NCBI GenBank assembly: GCA_009823505.1
Contig: VZQC01008065.1
Coordinates: 879,609-943,608 of the forward strand
Origin: Rhizomys pruinosus
Lineage: Eukaryota; Chordata; Mammalia; Rodentia; Spalacidae
Direction of reading: 5' to 3'
DNA: 64,000 bases
Shown one piece after another: positions 22,326-32,763 of the stretch. Within the stretch, counting starts at the first letter, position 1. Every line of letters starts with the position of its first letter. The position numbers and the translations under genes were made by a program. The notes beneath the pieces are model-generated. The model did not search any database, was not told the origin of the DNA, and saw only the letters and a list, made by a program, of their open reading frames with translations.

Positions 22326-25300
22326 TTAGCATCCACATCTGAGGGACACCATTTGTCGTTTGTTTTCTGGGACTGTGTTACTTCACTTAACATAATGTCT
22401 TTCTAGCTCCATCATTTACCTGCAAAGTTCATGATGTTGTCCCTCTTTACCGCTGCATAGAACTCCATTGTATACATGTACCACATTCTCTATCCACTCG
22501 TCAGTTTTAGGGGCAACTGCGGCTGGTTCCAGCTTTTAGCTATTTGAAGAGACTGCAATAAACATAGCTGTGCATGATATTTTGTAGTAACATGTGTCTT
22601 GTGGGTATATCCCCAGGAGTGGTATGACTGGGTCAAATGGAAGGCCGTTTTGAGTCTTCTAAGGGTTCTCCACACTGCTTTCCATAGTACCAGTTTACAT
22701 TCCCACCAGCAATAGATGAGTGTTCCCTTTCTCCACAACCTCTCCAGCACTTGTATCATTTGTGTTCTTGATCCTAGCCAGTCTTATTGGAGTAAGGTGA
22801 TTTCTCAAAGTGGTTTTAACTTGCATTTTCCTTAATATCAGGGATGCTGAACACTTCTTAAGATTTTTCTCACCATCTCTATCGTTCCTCCTCTGTGAAG
22901 TCTCTATTCAGTTCTTTGTCCATCTTTGAGTGTTTCATTTGTTTTCTTTCTTCTTTTTTTTTTTTTTGAGTAGCTTGTATACTCTGGAGATTAATGCTTT
23001 GTCAAATGTGTCTGCATTGAAGGTTTCTCCCACTCTGTGGTTTTCTCTTCATTTCCTTTATCGTTCTTTGATGTACAGAAGCTTTTTGAGTTTAAGGATG
23101 ATTCCCATTTGTCAATTGTTGATCTTATTTCTTGTGCAGCTGCTGTCTGATTTAGGAAGTCTTTTCCTACACCATATCTTGTAGTCTTGTTCCAAGTTTC
23201 TCTTCTATCACCTCCAGAGTTTTGGGTTTCACATTGAGATCTTTGGTCCATCTGGAGTTGACTTTTGTACAAGGTGAGAGGTCGGGTTTAATTTCATTCT
23301 TCTACAAATGGTGATCCCAATTTTCACCAGCCACCACTGCTGAAGATACGTCTTTCGCCTCCATTGTGTCTTCTTGGCCCCCTTGTCAATATGAGGTGGC
23401 TGAAATTGTATGAGCTCAGGTTTGGATCTTCAGTTTTATTTCCATTGTCAATTGGTCTGTTTTTGTGCCAGTACCAGGCTGTTTTATGACTATACCTGTA
23501 ATATAGTTGATGTCTGGTGTAGGCAATCCCCCCTGTATTTGCTCTTTTCGCTCAGGGTTGCTTTGGCTATTCGGGGTCTTTTGTTTTTCCAAATGAAATT
23601 GAGGATTTTTTTTTCCAAGCCTGTGAAAAATTCTTGGGGATTTTGATTGGGATTGCATTTAAATCTGTACACTAGTTTGGGTAGGATGACATTTTTACTA
23701 TATTTATTTTCCCAATCATGAGCATGGGAGGGTTTGTCCATCTTCTGATGTCTTCTTCAATTTCTTTTTTCAGGGTTTTAAAATTTTTTTAGAGATCCTT
23801 GTTGTCCTTGGTTAGGTTTGTTCCTAGGTATTTTATTGTTTTTTGAGGCTATTGTGAGTGGGAAGGTCTCCTTGTAGTCCTTCTTCAGTGCTTGTTGTTG
23901 GTGTAAAGAAAGGCTACTGATTTTTCTAGATTTATTTTGTAACCTGCCACTTTACAAAGCTCTTAATCGTTTCTAGGATTTCTGGTGGAGTTCTTAGCAT
24001 CCCTTAGGTAGACAATCATATCATCACAAACAGGGATAGCTTGACTTCCTCTTTCATATTAGAACTCCTTTAATTTCCTTTTCTTGCCTTATTGCCCTAG
24101 CAAGGTGTTTCCAGCACTATATTGAAGAGGAGTGGTGACAGGCAGCCTGCCGAGTTCCTACCTTTAACGGGGAATGCTTCTGTCATTTCCCCATTTAGGA
24201 TGATATTAGCTGTGTTTTCTGTATATGCTTTGATTACACATGAGGAATGATCCCTTCAGACAAATTCCCTCCAGGACTTTAAACATAAAAGGATGCTGGA
24301 TTTTGTCATAGGCTTTCTCCGCATCAATTGAGATGATTGTGTGGTTTTTGTCCTTCATCCATATGATATGTTTGATGAGTTTATTGATTTTCGTATGTTG
24401 AACCATCCCTGCATTTCTGGGTATGAATCCAACTTGGTCATGGTGGACGATTTTCTTGATGTGAGTCTGTATCGGGCTTGCCAGAATCCTGTTTAGAATT
24501 TTGGCATCTGTGTTCATTAGGGAGATGGGTCTATAGTTCTCCTTTTTAGTTGTATCTTTCCCTGGTTTTGGTAGTAGCGTAACGCTGGCTTCATAGAAGG
24601 ATTCTGGGGAGAAGTCCCTCCGCTGTATCCTTCTAAACAATTTAGTAATAATGGTTGTATGTCTTTTCGAAATATTTTATGAATTCTGCCGTGAAACCAT
24701 CCAGGCCTGGGCATTTTTTGGTTGGGGGCTGCTTATTACATCTTCAATTTCTTCCTTGTACTATTGGTCTGTTTAGACTGTCAATCTCTTCTTGGTTGAG
24801 CTTTGGGATTCCAGGATTTCAGATATTCATCCATTTCTTCTAGGTTTTCAAACTAGTAGAATATAAGTTTTTAAGTAGTCCCTTATGATTGTCTGGATCT
24901 TTTCATTGTCTGTTGTGATATTTCCCCCCTTTTCCTCACAGATTCTATTGATTTGGATTGTTCCCTCTTTCTTTTGGTTAACTGGGCTAAGGTCTGTCTA
25001 TTCTTGTTTATTCTTTCAAAGAACCAACTTTTGATTCATGATTTTTTTTTTATGGTTTTTGTTCTATTTCATTGATCTCTGCTCTGATTTTGTTATTTCT
25101 TCTTGTTCTGTCTCCGTTTATTTGTTCATTTTGTTGTTGTCTCTCAAGTATTTTTAGCTGCAGTGTTAGATCATTCACTTGTGCTCTTTCTGTTTTTTTT
25201 TTTATTTTATTCATTTCTGTATGTGTATGAATGTACTGTCTGCATGCAAGTTTGTGCACCTGTGTCGCGCAATGCCGCGGAGGTCAGAAGAGGGTGTCAG

Positions 25301-26374
25301 ATTCCCCTGGAACTGGAATTCTCCTGGAATTGGAGTTTCAGACAGTTCTCGGCCACCATGTGGGTTCTGGGGATTGAACCCGGGTCCTCTGTAAGAGAGG
25401 TCAGCGCTCTTAACCGCTAGGCCATCTCTCCAGCCCCGCTCTTTCTGTTTTTTTAATGTAGGCACTTAGAGCTATAAACTTCCCTCTTAGGATTGCTTTT
25501 AAATGGTCCCATAGATTTTGCTGTGTTGTTTTATCATTGTCTTCAGTTCCAGGAAATTTTATTTCTTTCTTTATTTCTTCCTTGACCCACTCATTATTCA
25601 GGAGAGTGTGTGTTTAGTCTCCATGTGTTCCTGTAGGTTGTAGGGTTTATTTTTGGTGTTGATTATGAGTTTTATTGTTCACTTGTGATCTGATAGAATG
25701 CATGAAGATTAGTCAATCTTTTTATATTTGTTGAGTTTTTTCCTGGTCCAGTATATGGGTATTTTGGAGAAATTCCATGAGGTGCTGAGTAGAAAGTGTA
25801 TTCTCTGTTGTTGGGTGAAATATTCGATAGATGTCTGTGAGGTCCATTTTGGTGTATTGTGTCATTTAGTTCCGATGTCTCTCTGTTTTATCCTTTGTCC
25901 TATTGATCTGTCTAGGGGACTTAATTGGGTATTGAAGTCCCTAGTTTAGTGTGCTTGTGGTTAATCTGTGCCTTGAGATCCTGAAGAATTTTCTTTATAA
26001 AAGTTATTGCTGCACCAGTGTTTGGTGCATATATGTTATGATTGTGAAATATTCATCATTAATTGTTCCTTTAATAAAGATGTAATGGCCCTCTTTTCTC
26101 TTTTTATTGTTTTTGAAGTCTATTTTGTCTGATATTAGAATAGCCACACCTGCTTTCCTTTGGTACATTCTCTTGAAATAATCTCTTCCATCCCTTCACC
26201 TTAAGTTGTGCCTATCCTTGAGATGAGATGGGGTTTCTTGTAGGCAGCAAAAGAGGGGTTGTTTTCCTAATCCATTCTCCCAGTCTATGCCTTTTATTGG
26301 GGAGTTTAGCCCGTTAATATTTAAAGTTATGATTGAAAGATGGCGGATGTTGTTCCTTTCACTTTATTATCCAT
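22326..26374 (-). pseudogene. L1 ORF2 (endonuclease-reverse transcriptase), frameshifted
   Basis: ORF2 protein nicks target DNA and reverse-transcribes L1 RNA at the nick. Endonuclease landmarks are near 26,050-26,320 (minus-strand frames reading LNINGLNSPIKG and ILISDKIDF). Reverse-transcriptase motifs sit at 24,206-24,640 (YRPISLMN, QVGFIP, SIDAEKAYDKIQHP), and the catalytic F-V-D-D region near 24,020 has lost one base and is out of frame. The C-terminal Cys motif (CWWECK) is near 22,690 and the stop at 22,326. Without the 255-bp B2 insertion and its duplication the length is about 3.8 kb, the usual ORF2 size. Many single-base indels break the frame, so it is non-functional as sequenced. 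The start at 26,374 is inferred. Confidence 0.85.
25200..25437 (-). mobile_element. B2 SINE inside L1 ORF2 (18-bp duplication subfamily)
   Basis: On the minus strand it has head ggggctggagagatggccta, an intact B box and an A-rich tail. The 17-bp repeat gctctttctgttttttt at 25,183-25,199 and 25,438-25,454 is the target-site duplication in ORF2. The element keeps many CpGs (cgcgcaatgccgcgg) and carries the extra ctcctggaattggagttt block, both signs of a young subfamily. It postdates the L1 or its source copy and alone would disrupt ORF2. Confidence 0.93.
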
Positions 26375-26431
26375 TTGGACTTCTAGCCTCTGATTTTGCT
26401 CCTTATGGTTGTTTTTATTAGTTTCTTTTTC

Positions 26432-27845
26432 CTAGGTGTTTGAGGAATGTTGCTCCTTTCTTCTGCCCTTTGATTGCTTCAAGTATTTATTGAAGAGTTG
26501 GTTTTTCCAGATATGTATTCCATCATCTTGTTTATGTCATGGAAAGATTTTTCTCTCTCCTTCAAGTTATAATCGACATTTTTGCTGGGTCAAAGTATTC
26601 TGGTTGGCATCCATAGTCCCTTACACTGGGAATGCTTTGCTCCATGTTCTTCTGCTTTCATGGTTTGAGGCGAGAAATCAGTTGTGATTCTGATGGTTTC
26701 CCTTTGTATGTGGCTTGTTTTTCTTTTGTTAAGCTCTCAGAATTGTCTTTTTTTGGGCATCAGCATTTTAACTATGATATGGCGTGGGGTTTTTGTTTTC
26801 TGATCTTGTCATTTTGGGTCCTCTGTGCTTCTTGTTTTATGGGTTGGTCTATTTTTAGTTTTGGAGACATTTTAATTATTATTATGTTGAAGATACTGAT
26901 CATACTATTTTCTTGAGATTACTTCTCTTCTCTATTCCTATGATGCGGAGTTTGATCTTTTCATAGTGTCCCCATATTCCTGAGTTGTTCCACTTTTGTG
27001 TATTTTTAAATTTTATAATCTTCTTTGAGTTTTAAATTTGTTCTGTGTTATCCTTCCAGGATTCTGATATTATTTGTTCTGCTTCCTCCATTCTAATTCT
27101 GAGGCTTTTTCCTTTCCTATCTTTCTTGATTAATGGTGTTATATTTCCTTTTTCATTCATCCTGTGTTTTCTTAGTACTTCCATTTCCTTTTTTTGAGAT
27201 TCTCAATCTCTTCTTGGTGCTTCTCAATCTCTTCTGGTTGCTTCCTTTATTTCTTTCATTGTTGGCTTCCTTTTTCAGTGTTTCTTTACTTCCTTTCGGA
27301 GTTTGTTTTTTTCTCCCTCTAGTTCTTTGTGGAGTTTGTCGGTCTCTTCCTTAGTTCTTTCTGAAGTTTATCATTGTATCCCTTAGGTCCTTTTGAGTTT
27401 TTCGTTCTCTCTCTTTAGTTCTTTGTATTCTTTATTTTTTTCTCCTCTAGTTCTTTGTGGAGTTTGTCGTCTGTTCCTTCAGTTCTTTCCGAAATTGTAT
27501 CATTGTATCCCTCTAGGTCCTTTTTGATTTTTCGTCTCTCTCTTTAGTTCTCTGTATTCTTTATTTTTTTTCTCCCTCTAGTTCTTTCTGGAGTTTGTCA
27601 ATCTTCCTTTAGTTCTTTCTGAGTTTTGTCATTGTATCTCTCTAGGACCTTTTTGAGTTTTCATTCTCTCTTTAGTTCTCTGAATTCCTCTTTATTCTTC
27701 TATAATTATCTCTGCCATAGTTCTGCAATTCATTCCTCTAAAGATCTGTTCCTTGTGTCTCCATCCAAGGGGTTCCCATGTGTAGCTATCTCCTACTGGT
27801 TTGGTAGTGCTTGTATGCAGGATTTTTTTCTGTTGCCTTTCCCAT
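26432..27845 (-). pseudogene. L1 ORF1 (RNA-binding chaperone), frameshifted, expanded coiled coil
   Basis: ORF1 protein is the trimeric RNA-binding chaperone of the L1 particle. The likely start reads MGKATEKNP (ATG at 27,845-27,843). The coiled-coil region (about 27,000-27,700) contains three tandem copies of a ~129-bp unit, whose plus-strand starts are at 27,312, 27,441 and 27,571. The conserved RNA-binding part follows (LRIIGIE near 26,950, then an EA-RT-N stretch near 26,840). The frame ends at a TAG at 26,432-26,434. At about 1.4 kb it is longer than the roughly 1.1 kb usual for mouse ORF1. Frequent one-base indels destroy the frame. ORF2 starts about 60 bp downstream, as normal for L1. 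Confidence 0.78.
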
Positions 27846-28099
27846 GTGTCCTTCCGTGGGTTTTCCTGGCATGTGGGCTTCCCTTTGTGGTTCAGACCAC
27901 AAAGTACCTTTTCACGATGTTAGAGGGATGGTTTTACTTTCCTCCTTCAAGTTGCTTCCCCCCCCCCCTTCCTCTCCTTGTTTATGGAATTATTGACTTG
28001 TCTAGTATTCAATTTGTAAACCACCTTCTCTTCTTGTTTCTTGAGGGTTCTCCAAGAAAAGGTTCCACTTGGATTCCACCAATCTCGGAGGGGGAGAAT
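27846..28099 (-). other. L1 5'UTR, non-monomeric linker
   Basis: This single-copy sequence separates the monomers from the ORF1 start on the minus strand. It contains a run of about a dozen C on the plus strand near 27,960. Such a linker is a standard part of rodent L1 5'UTRs. Confidence 0.6.
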
Positions 28100-29803
28100 T
28101 TGCCTGACATAGCCCGCGCCCCGGCAGGCCCGCAAAAAGGTGCAACCAGACCACTAGCGCGAGGACCCTCTGGCCCCAGCGTGCGTGAAAAAAGACGTAG
28201 GGCGGTCCCGCCCACGACCCCTACCTGCGGCAGATGTGCAGTCCTGCCCAGGTAAATACCCCCGACCCGCAAAAAGGTGCAGACCAGACCACTAGCACGC
28301 AGGACCCTCTGGCCCCGTCGCACGAAAGAAAGACGTAGGGCGGTCCCGCCCACGACCCCTACCGCGGCAGATGCCTGCCAGGTAACTTTCCCGGCGGCAA
28401 AAAGGTGCAGACCAGACCACTTAGCGCACAGGACCCCCTCTGGCCCTCCGGCGTGCCGTGAAAGAAGACGTAGGGCGGTCCGCCCACGACCCCTACCCTG
28501 TGCAGATGCCTGCCCAGGTAACTTCCCCCAGCGTGCAAAAAGGTGCAGACCAGACCACTAGCGCGCAGGACCCTCTGGCCCGTGCCGGCGTGAAAGAAAA
28601 CGACTAGGGACGGTCCCGCCCAGCGACCCCTCCTGTGGCATTATGCCTGCCCAGGTAACTTCCTCCGGCGCGCAAAAAGGTGCAGACCAGACCACTAGCG
28701 CGCCAGGACCCTCTGGCCCGGCGTGCGTGAAAGAAAGACGTAGGGCGGTCCCACCCACGACCCCTACCTGCGCAATGGCGGCAGATGCCTGCCCAGGAAA
28801 CTTCTCCGGCGTGCAAAAAGGTGCAGACCAGACCACTAGCGCGCAGGACCTCTGGCCCCAGCGCGCACGAAAAGAAAGACGTAGGGGTCCCGCCCACGAC
28901 CCCTACCTGCGGCAGATGCCTGCCCAGTGTAACTTCTCCGGCGCGCAAAAATGTGCAGACCAGACCAGTAGCGCGCAGGGCCCTCTGGCTCCCGGCGTGC
29001 GTGAAAGAAAACGTAGGGCGGTCCCACCCAACGACCCCTTCCTGCGGTAGATGCCTGCCAGGTAACTTCTCCTGCGCGCAAAAAGGTGTAGACTAGACCA
29101 ACTAGCGAGTAGGACCCTCTGGCCCCGGTGTGCGCTGAAAGAAAGATGTAGGGCGGTCCCGCCCACGACCCCTACCTGCGGCAGAGCGCATGCCTGCCCA
29201 GGTAACTTCTCCGGTGCGCAAAAAAGGTGCAGACCAGACCACTAGCGTGCGGACCCTCTGGCCCCAGCATGCGCAAGAAAGACGTAGGCGGTACCCCCAC
29301 GACCCCCAACTGCGCCCCAGAAGAGCCCACCGCAAAGACCTGCCCAAGTACTTCTCCGGGCGCAAAATGTTGCAGACCAGACCACTCGGCACGACCCTCT
29401 GGCCCCGGCTGCGCTAAAGAAAGACGTAGGGCGGTCCCGCCCACGACCCTACCTGCTGCAGATGCCTGCCCAGGTAATTCTCCAGCGCACAAATAGGTGC
29501 AGAGCAGACCACTAGCGCGCAGGACCCTCTGGCCTGGCGTGCGTGAAAGAAAGACATAGGCCGGTCCCGCCCACGACCCCTACCTGCGGCAGAGGTGGCA
29601 GATGCTGCCCAGTAACTTCTCCGGCGCGCAAAAATGTGCAGACCAGACACACTAGCGCGCAGGACCCTCTGGCCCCGAGTGCGCTAAAGAAAGACGTAGG
29701 GCGGTCCCTCCCAGGACCTCTACCTGCGGCAGATGCCTGCCCAGGTAACTTCTGTTGCGCGCAAAAAGGTGCAGACCAGACCACTAGCGCGCAGGACCCT
29801 CTC
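28100..29803 (-). promoter_or_regulatory. L1 promoter array of ~133-bp monomers (left, error-rich copy)
   Basis: About 13 tandem CpG-rich units are present. Each has, on the plus strand, a GC box within gggcggtcccgccc, then ctacctgcggcagatgcctg, then aaaaaggtgcagaccagacc, then aggaccctctggcc. The array ends at the L1 target-site duplication, so it is the 5' end of the L1 and its internal promoter for minus-strand transcription. Spacing is irregular because of many one- to several-base indels. The private variants repeat in the same order at 32,764-34,615, where spacing is exactly 133, which suggests the indels are sequencing errors. Confidence 0.85.
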
Positions 29804-29944
29804 TGAGATCTTATTTTAAACATTAACTGTTACACTGTGTTCTTAACAAATGAAACAAATCATTTCAAATACTAAATTTATCAACTAAAACTGTACTATT
29901 ACTAAGATAACATTCCCAAGACAGCATCCATTAACAACAAATTT

Positions 29945-30150
29945 TTATTTTTTACTTTATGTATGAGTTTTTGCCGTGCATTTAGATAGATGTACCAATG
30001 TTGTGTAATGGCTGCAGAAAAAAAAAAGAGTATTGTATCCCCTGAACTGGAAGTAGGCTTCGCTGTTAGCTGCCATGTGTGCTACAGAGAATCTACCAAG
30101 TCCTTTTGCAAGAGCTACCAGTGCTCTTAACCACTGGGCCAAGTATCCAT
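29945..30150 (-). mobile_element. Old B3/B2-type SINE (copy A)
   Basis: The minus strand reads ggttaagagcactggtagct then a B2-like body (cacatggcagctaac). The B box region is decayed. The same insertion is at 34,755-34,966 in copy B. Confidence 0.7.
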
Positions 30151-30289
30151 CCGCAAGAATATTGGGTTTTGATATTACTCTTTAGTCAAGGAAATTTCCT
30201 AGCTGTGACTCAGATAAAGTACATTACATCTTTGTAGAGATTTTGGACACATTTGTAAAGGTTTTTCTCTAGAACCACTAATGGATTGA

Positions 30290-30322
30290 TGAGAGAGAGG
30301 AGAGAGAGAGAGGAGAGAAAAC
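30290..30322. repeat. (GA)n microsatellite (copy A)
   Basis: A GA run with interruptions. In copy B (35,103-35,131) it is uninterrupted. Confidence 0.9.
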
Positions 30323-30369
30323 AGTGAATTTATGGTAAACCATATTGTAAATGGCTTTCAAAGGCAAAA

Positions 30370-30487
30370 TCCTTTTGAGACAGGGTCTCCCTGTATGTCT
30401 GGCTGTCCTGGAACTCACTCTTTACACCAGGCTGGCCTTGAACTCACAGAGCTCTGCCTCCACAAAGTGCTAGGATTAAGGGCGTGC
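30370..30487 (-). mobile_element. B1 SINE, partial (copy A)
   Basis: Starts 'ttttgagacagggtctccct' on the plus strand and runs to the 'gtgctaggattaagggcgtg' end. The B1 head is truncated. Copy B has the same element at 35,182-35,298. Confidence 0.85.
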
Positions 30488-30869
30488 TATTATCATATGA
30501 CATTAAAAACTCACAATGCTTTGATTGTCTTTGCTGTATTAGATTAATGTGAACAAATTTATTTCTCAAAATATTTATATTGGTGTCAAATTTGGTGGAA
30601 TGAGGAAATATAAGGGTATTATTCTAAAGTATCATTGAAAATATTGAAAAAATAAAGGGCACACACTGAGCAGAGAGGTGGAAAAAAGAATAGAAGAGAT
30701 TTTGAGCATCTAAGAAGAGGAAATAAAGGAGAGGGGGAAGGAGAGAGCGACATAGAGAGAGAGAGAGAATTCAAATAATAGCCAGATAAAACCAATGGTA
30801 TACAACTGAAAATTTCTTAGTTTCTTGGAAATGGAAAGCATAAGTAGTTCATTTGAAAAGTTAAAGAAT

Positions 30870-31200
30870 GGGGCTGGAGAGGTAGTTCAAAAATTAATAC
30901 CACTGCCGGGCGTGGTGGCACACGCCTTTAATCCTAGCACTTGGGAGGCAGAGGCAGGAGGATTTTTCTGAGTTCAAGACAGCCTGGTCTACAGAGTGAG
31001 TTCCAGGACAGCTGTGGCTACAGGGAGACCTTGTCTCGAAAAGACACAAAAAAAAAAAATCAATACACTGATTCTTCTTGAAGAGGACCCCTGGTTTGAT
31101 CCCAGCACCCACATGGTGGTTGACAAATCATCCATAACTCAGTTACAGGGGATCCAACATTAAAAAGCACGTCAATATAACTTGGCCACTAAAATAAATG
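30870..31200 (+). mobile_element. B2-like SINE split by a B1 (copy A)
   Basis: Head ggggctggagaggtagttca, then a B1 at 30,905-31,059, then the remainder of the B2 (gaggacccctggtttgatcc, cccagcacccacatgg). Copy B is at 35,678-36,010. Confidence 0.85.
30905..31059 (+). mobile_element. B1 SINE nested in a B2 (copy A)
   Basis: Near-consensus B1 from gccgggcgtggtggc to the A tail. A target-site duplication of about 12 bp (aattaataccact on the left, imperfect on the right) flanks it within the B2. Confidence 0.9.
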
Positions 31201-31309
31201 AGTTAGATTTCCATATCATTTTACCTTATTTTCTGTATGTCATACAGCTTGTAGTTTGTCATCAAATAATAAGGCTGGAATAAATTCATGTTAAAATTAT
31301 TAGTTTTTA

Positions 31310-31463
31310 GCCAGGTGTGGTTGGCGCTGCCTTTAATCCTAGCACTTGGAGGCAGAGCAGGTGGATCTTTGTGAGTTCAAGGCCAGCCTGGTCTTACAAA
31401 GTGAGTTCCAGGGACAGCTGTTGGCTACAAGGAGACCCTGTCTCAAAAGATAAAAAAAAACAA
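31310..31463 (+). mobile_element. B1 SINE (copy A)
   Basis: Starts gccaggtgtgg and ends in an A tail, flanked by aaaattattagttttt repeats. It has lost or gained bases inside conserved B1 words that are intact in copy B (36,121-36,270). That is more like read error than mutation. Confidence 0.9.
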
Positions 31464-32762
31464 AAATTATTAGTTTTAATGTCAGAATGGACATTAACAA
31501 ACTGAACTGAGGTATATCAACTGAAAAAGTGTACAAAACCAATGTGTATCTGTCCTAACCTCCAAGTATCCTCCACAATCCAGGATCCAGAATTATATAC
31601 ACAGAATGAATACATATAAATAACATATATACACTAATAAAAACATATGTGTGTGTGAAATGCATTGAAGCAGTGTAAGCATTGAACTTACCCATATGAT
31701 CATGTTTATATTTTTTACTCATTGGGAATGTTCCAGAGTAAAGTTATTCATAGAAATCGAAAAGCTTGTTAGAGTACTTATTTTTCATAGAAATTTGTTA
31801 AGTTCTAAGGCAGAAATTAAAATCACCATATAATTATTAATATGAACATTAATACATTAGTTAACACAATTATATCCTGATTATTTGTTTTTTATTTTTG
31901 TAGGCAGCAACGGAAAGAGGGTTTGGATGTTGTTTAAACAGCAATCTACACTTTTAGTCCTACAGAAATAATTTAAATAGGTATGAAGTCATGTAAATTA
32001 AAATTATGTCATATATGAATGGCACACATGATTACTTTAAGTTGGAATTATATATGTGTGTAAGTTCTATATTACTAATTACTTTATTATATATTAAATA
32101 CTGAGATGTAGAACAGCTCATTTACCACTGTGAACAACTGTCTTTAAGTGCATTGTTTCCATCCCATTTGAAAATAGCTTGAGTTTAAAAAATATATAAT
32201 GATTCTTGTTATAAGCTGGTGTTGCTATTTGAATAGTTTAGTGTGAATCAAGAAAATAATTCTATTAAATAAAGCTCTAATCCCTTTTTAGCCCTATTCC
32301 TGAACATGAGACCCCAAACTTTAGGTCTTACTGCTAGTGTCAATCATTTGTTTTTCAAATTTCAGTGTTTGCTCATAAACAACAGGCATTTTCTTAGATA
32401 GAAGAAAAGTTAAATCATACTTACAAGAATTTTAATTTCACCTTTTCTCAGCCATAAATTAAAAAAAAAATTTCCATAATGCTTAATTCCTTTCATTCTT
32501 TTCAAATGAATATATCATTATTTTTACTTTGTTTAGATAAGCACAGAATAATTATTAAACTCAGACAAGCATGTTGGACATTTTAATAATCTTTATTCTT
32601 ATTCCCACACAGTGAAAGACAATCATGCTTTATCTGTAAGATGCTTACAACAGAGCAAATATTTTGAAAAGAAAAGAAAAACAAATCAAATATATATAAT
32701 CCAAAGTGGGACATATTGAAGACTAACCTTGAATACCTCTATTTGCCATGGTATCTAAAGTA
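31464..32762. other. AT-rich flank, nothing recognised (copy A)
   Basis: No repeat family or gene-like frame. The stretch is nearly identical to 36,271-37,577. Confidence 0.6.
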
Positions 32763-32763
32763 N
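32763..32763. other. Single N: probable assembly join
   Basis: The only ambiguous base in the window falls exactly where copy A of the flank stops (taaagta) and the second monomer array starts (gtgcgtgaaag). At the equivalent point copy B continues into different unique DNA (37,578 onward). Confidence 0.9.

Larger units (their letters stand above)
20109..29803 (-). mobile_element. Full-length L1 with 133-bp promoter monomers
   Basis: All parts of an L1 appear in order on the minus strand: monomeric 5'UTR (28,100-29,803), ORF1 (26,432-27,845), ORF2 (22,326-26,374), 3'UTR (20,109-22,325) and a poly-A seen as T-rich DNA at 20,109-20,130. The 14-bp repeat tgagatcttatttt at 20,095-20,108 and 29,804-29,817 is the target-site duplication. 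The empty site would read TTTT/AAA, a standard L1 endonuclease target. Full length plus an intact duplication suggests a fairly young insertion, yet both ORFs are broken by many small indels, some probably sequencing errors. A B2 has inserted at 25,200. Confidence 0.92.
29804..32762. repeat. Duplicated L1 flank, copy A
   Basis: This ~2.96-kb segment recurs at 34,616-37,577 with the same SINEs, microsatellites and unique DNA and only scattered differences, mostly indels. It begins with the right target-site duplication of the L1 and stops at the N at 32,763. Copy A carries the unusual version at most differences, for example extra bases inside B1 words that are intact in copy B, so it looks like the less accurate reading of one locus. 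Confidence 0.9.

Noticed and set aside
22930..24720. Plus-strand open frames rich in Phe/Leu across the long L1
   Set aside because: They are antisense shadows of L1 ORF2, whose true strand is minus.
27626..28255. 209-codon plus-strand open frame
   Set aside because: It is the antisense of L1 ORF1 N-terminus, linker and first monomer, with low-complexity Ser/Phe/Leu content.
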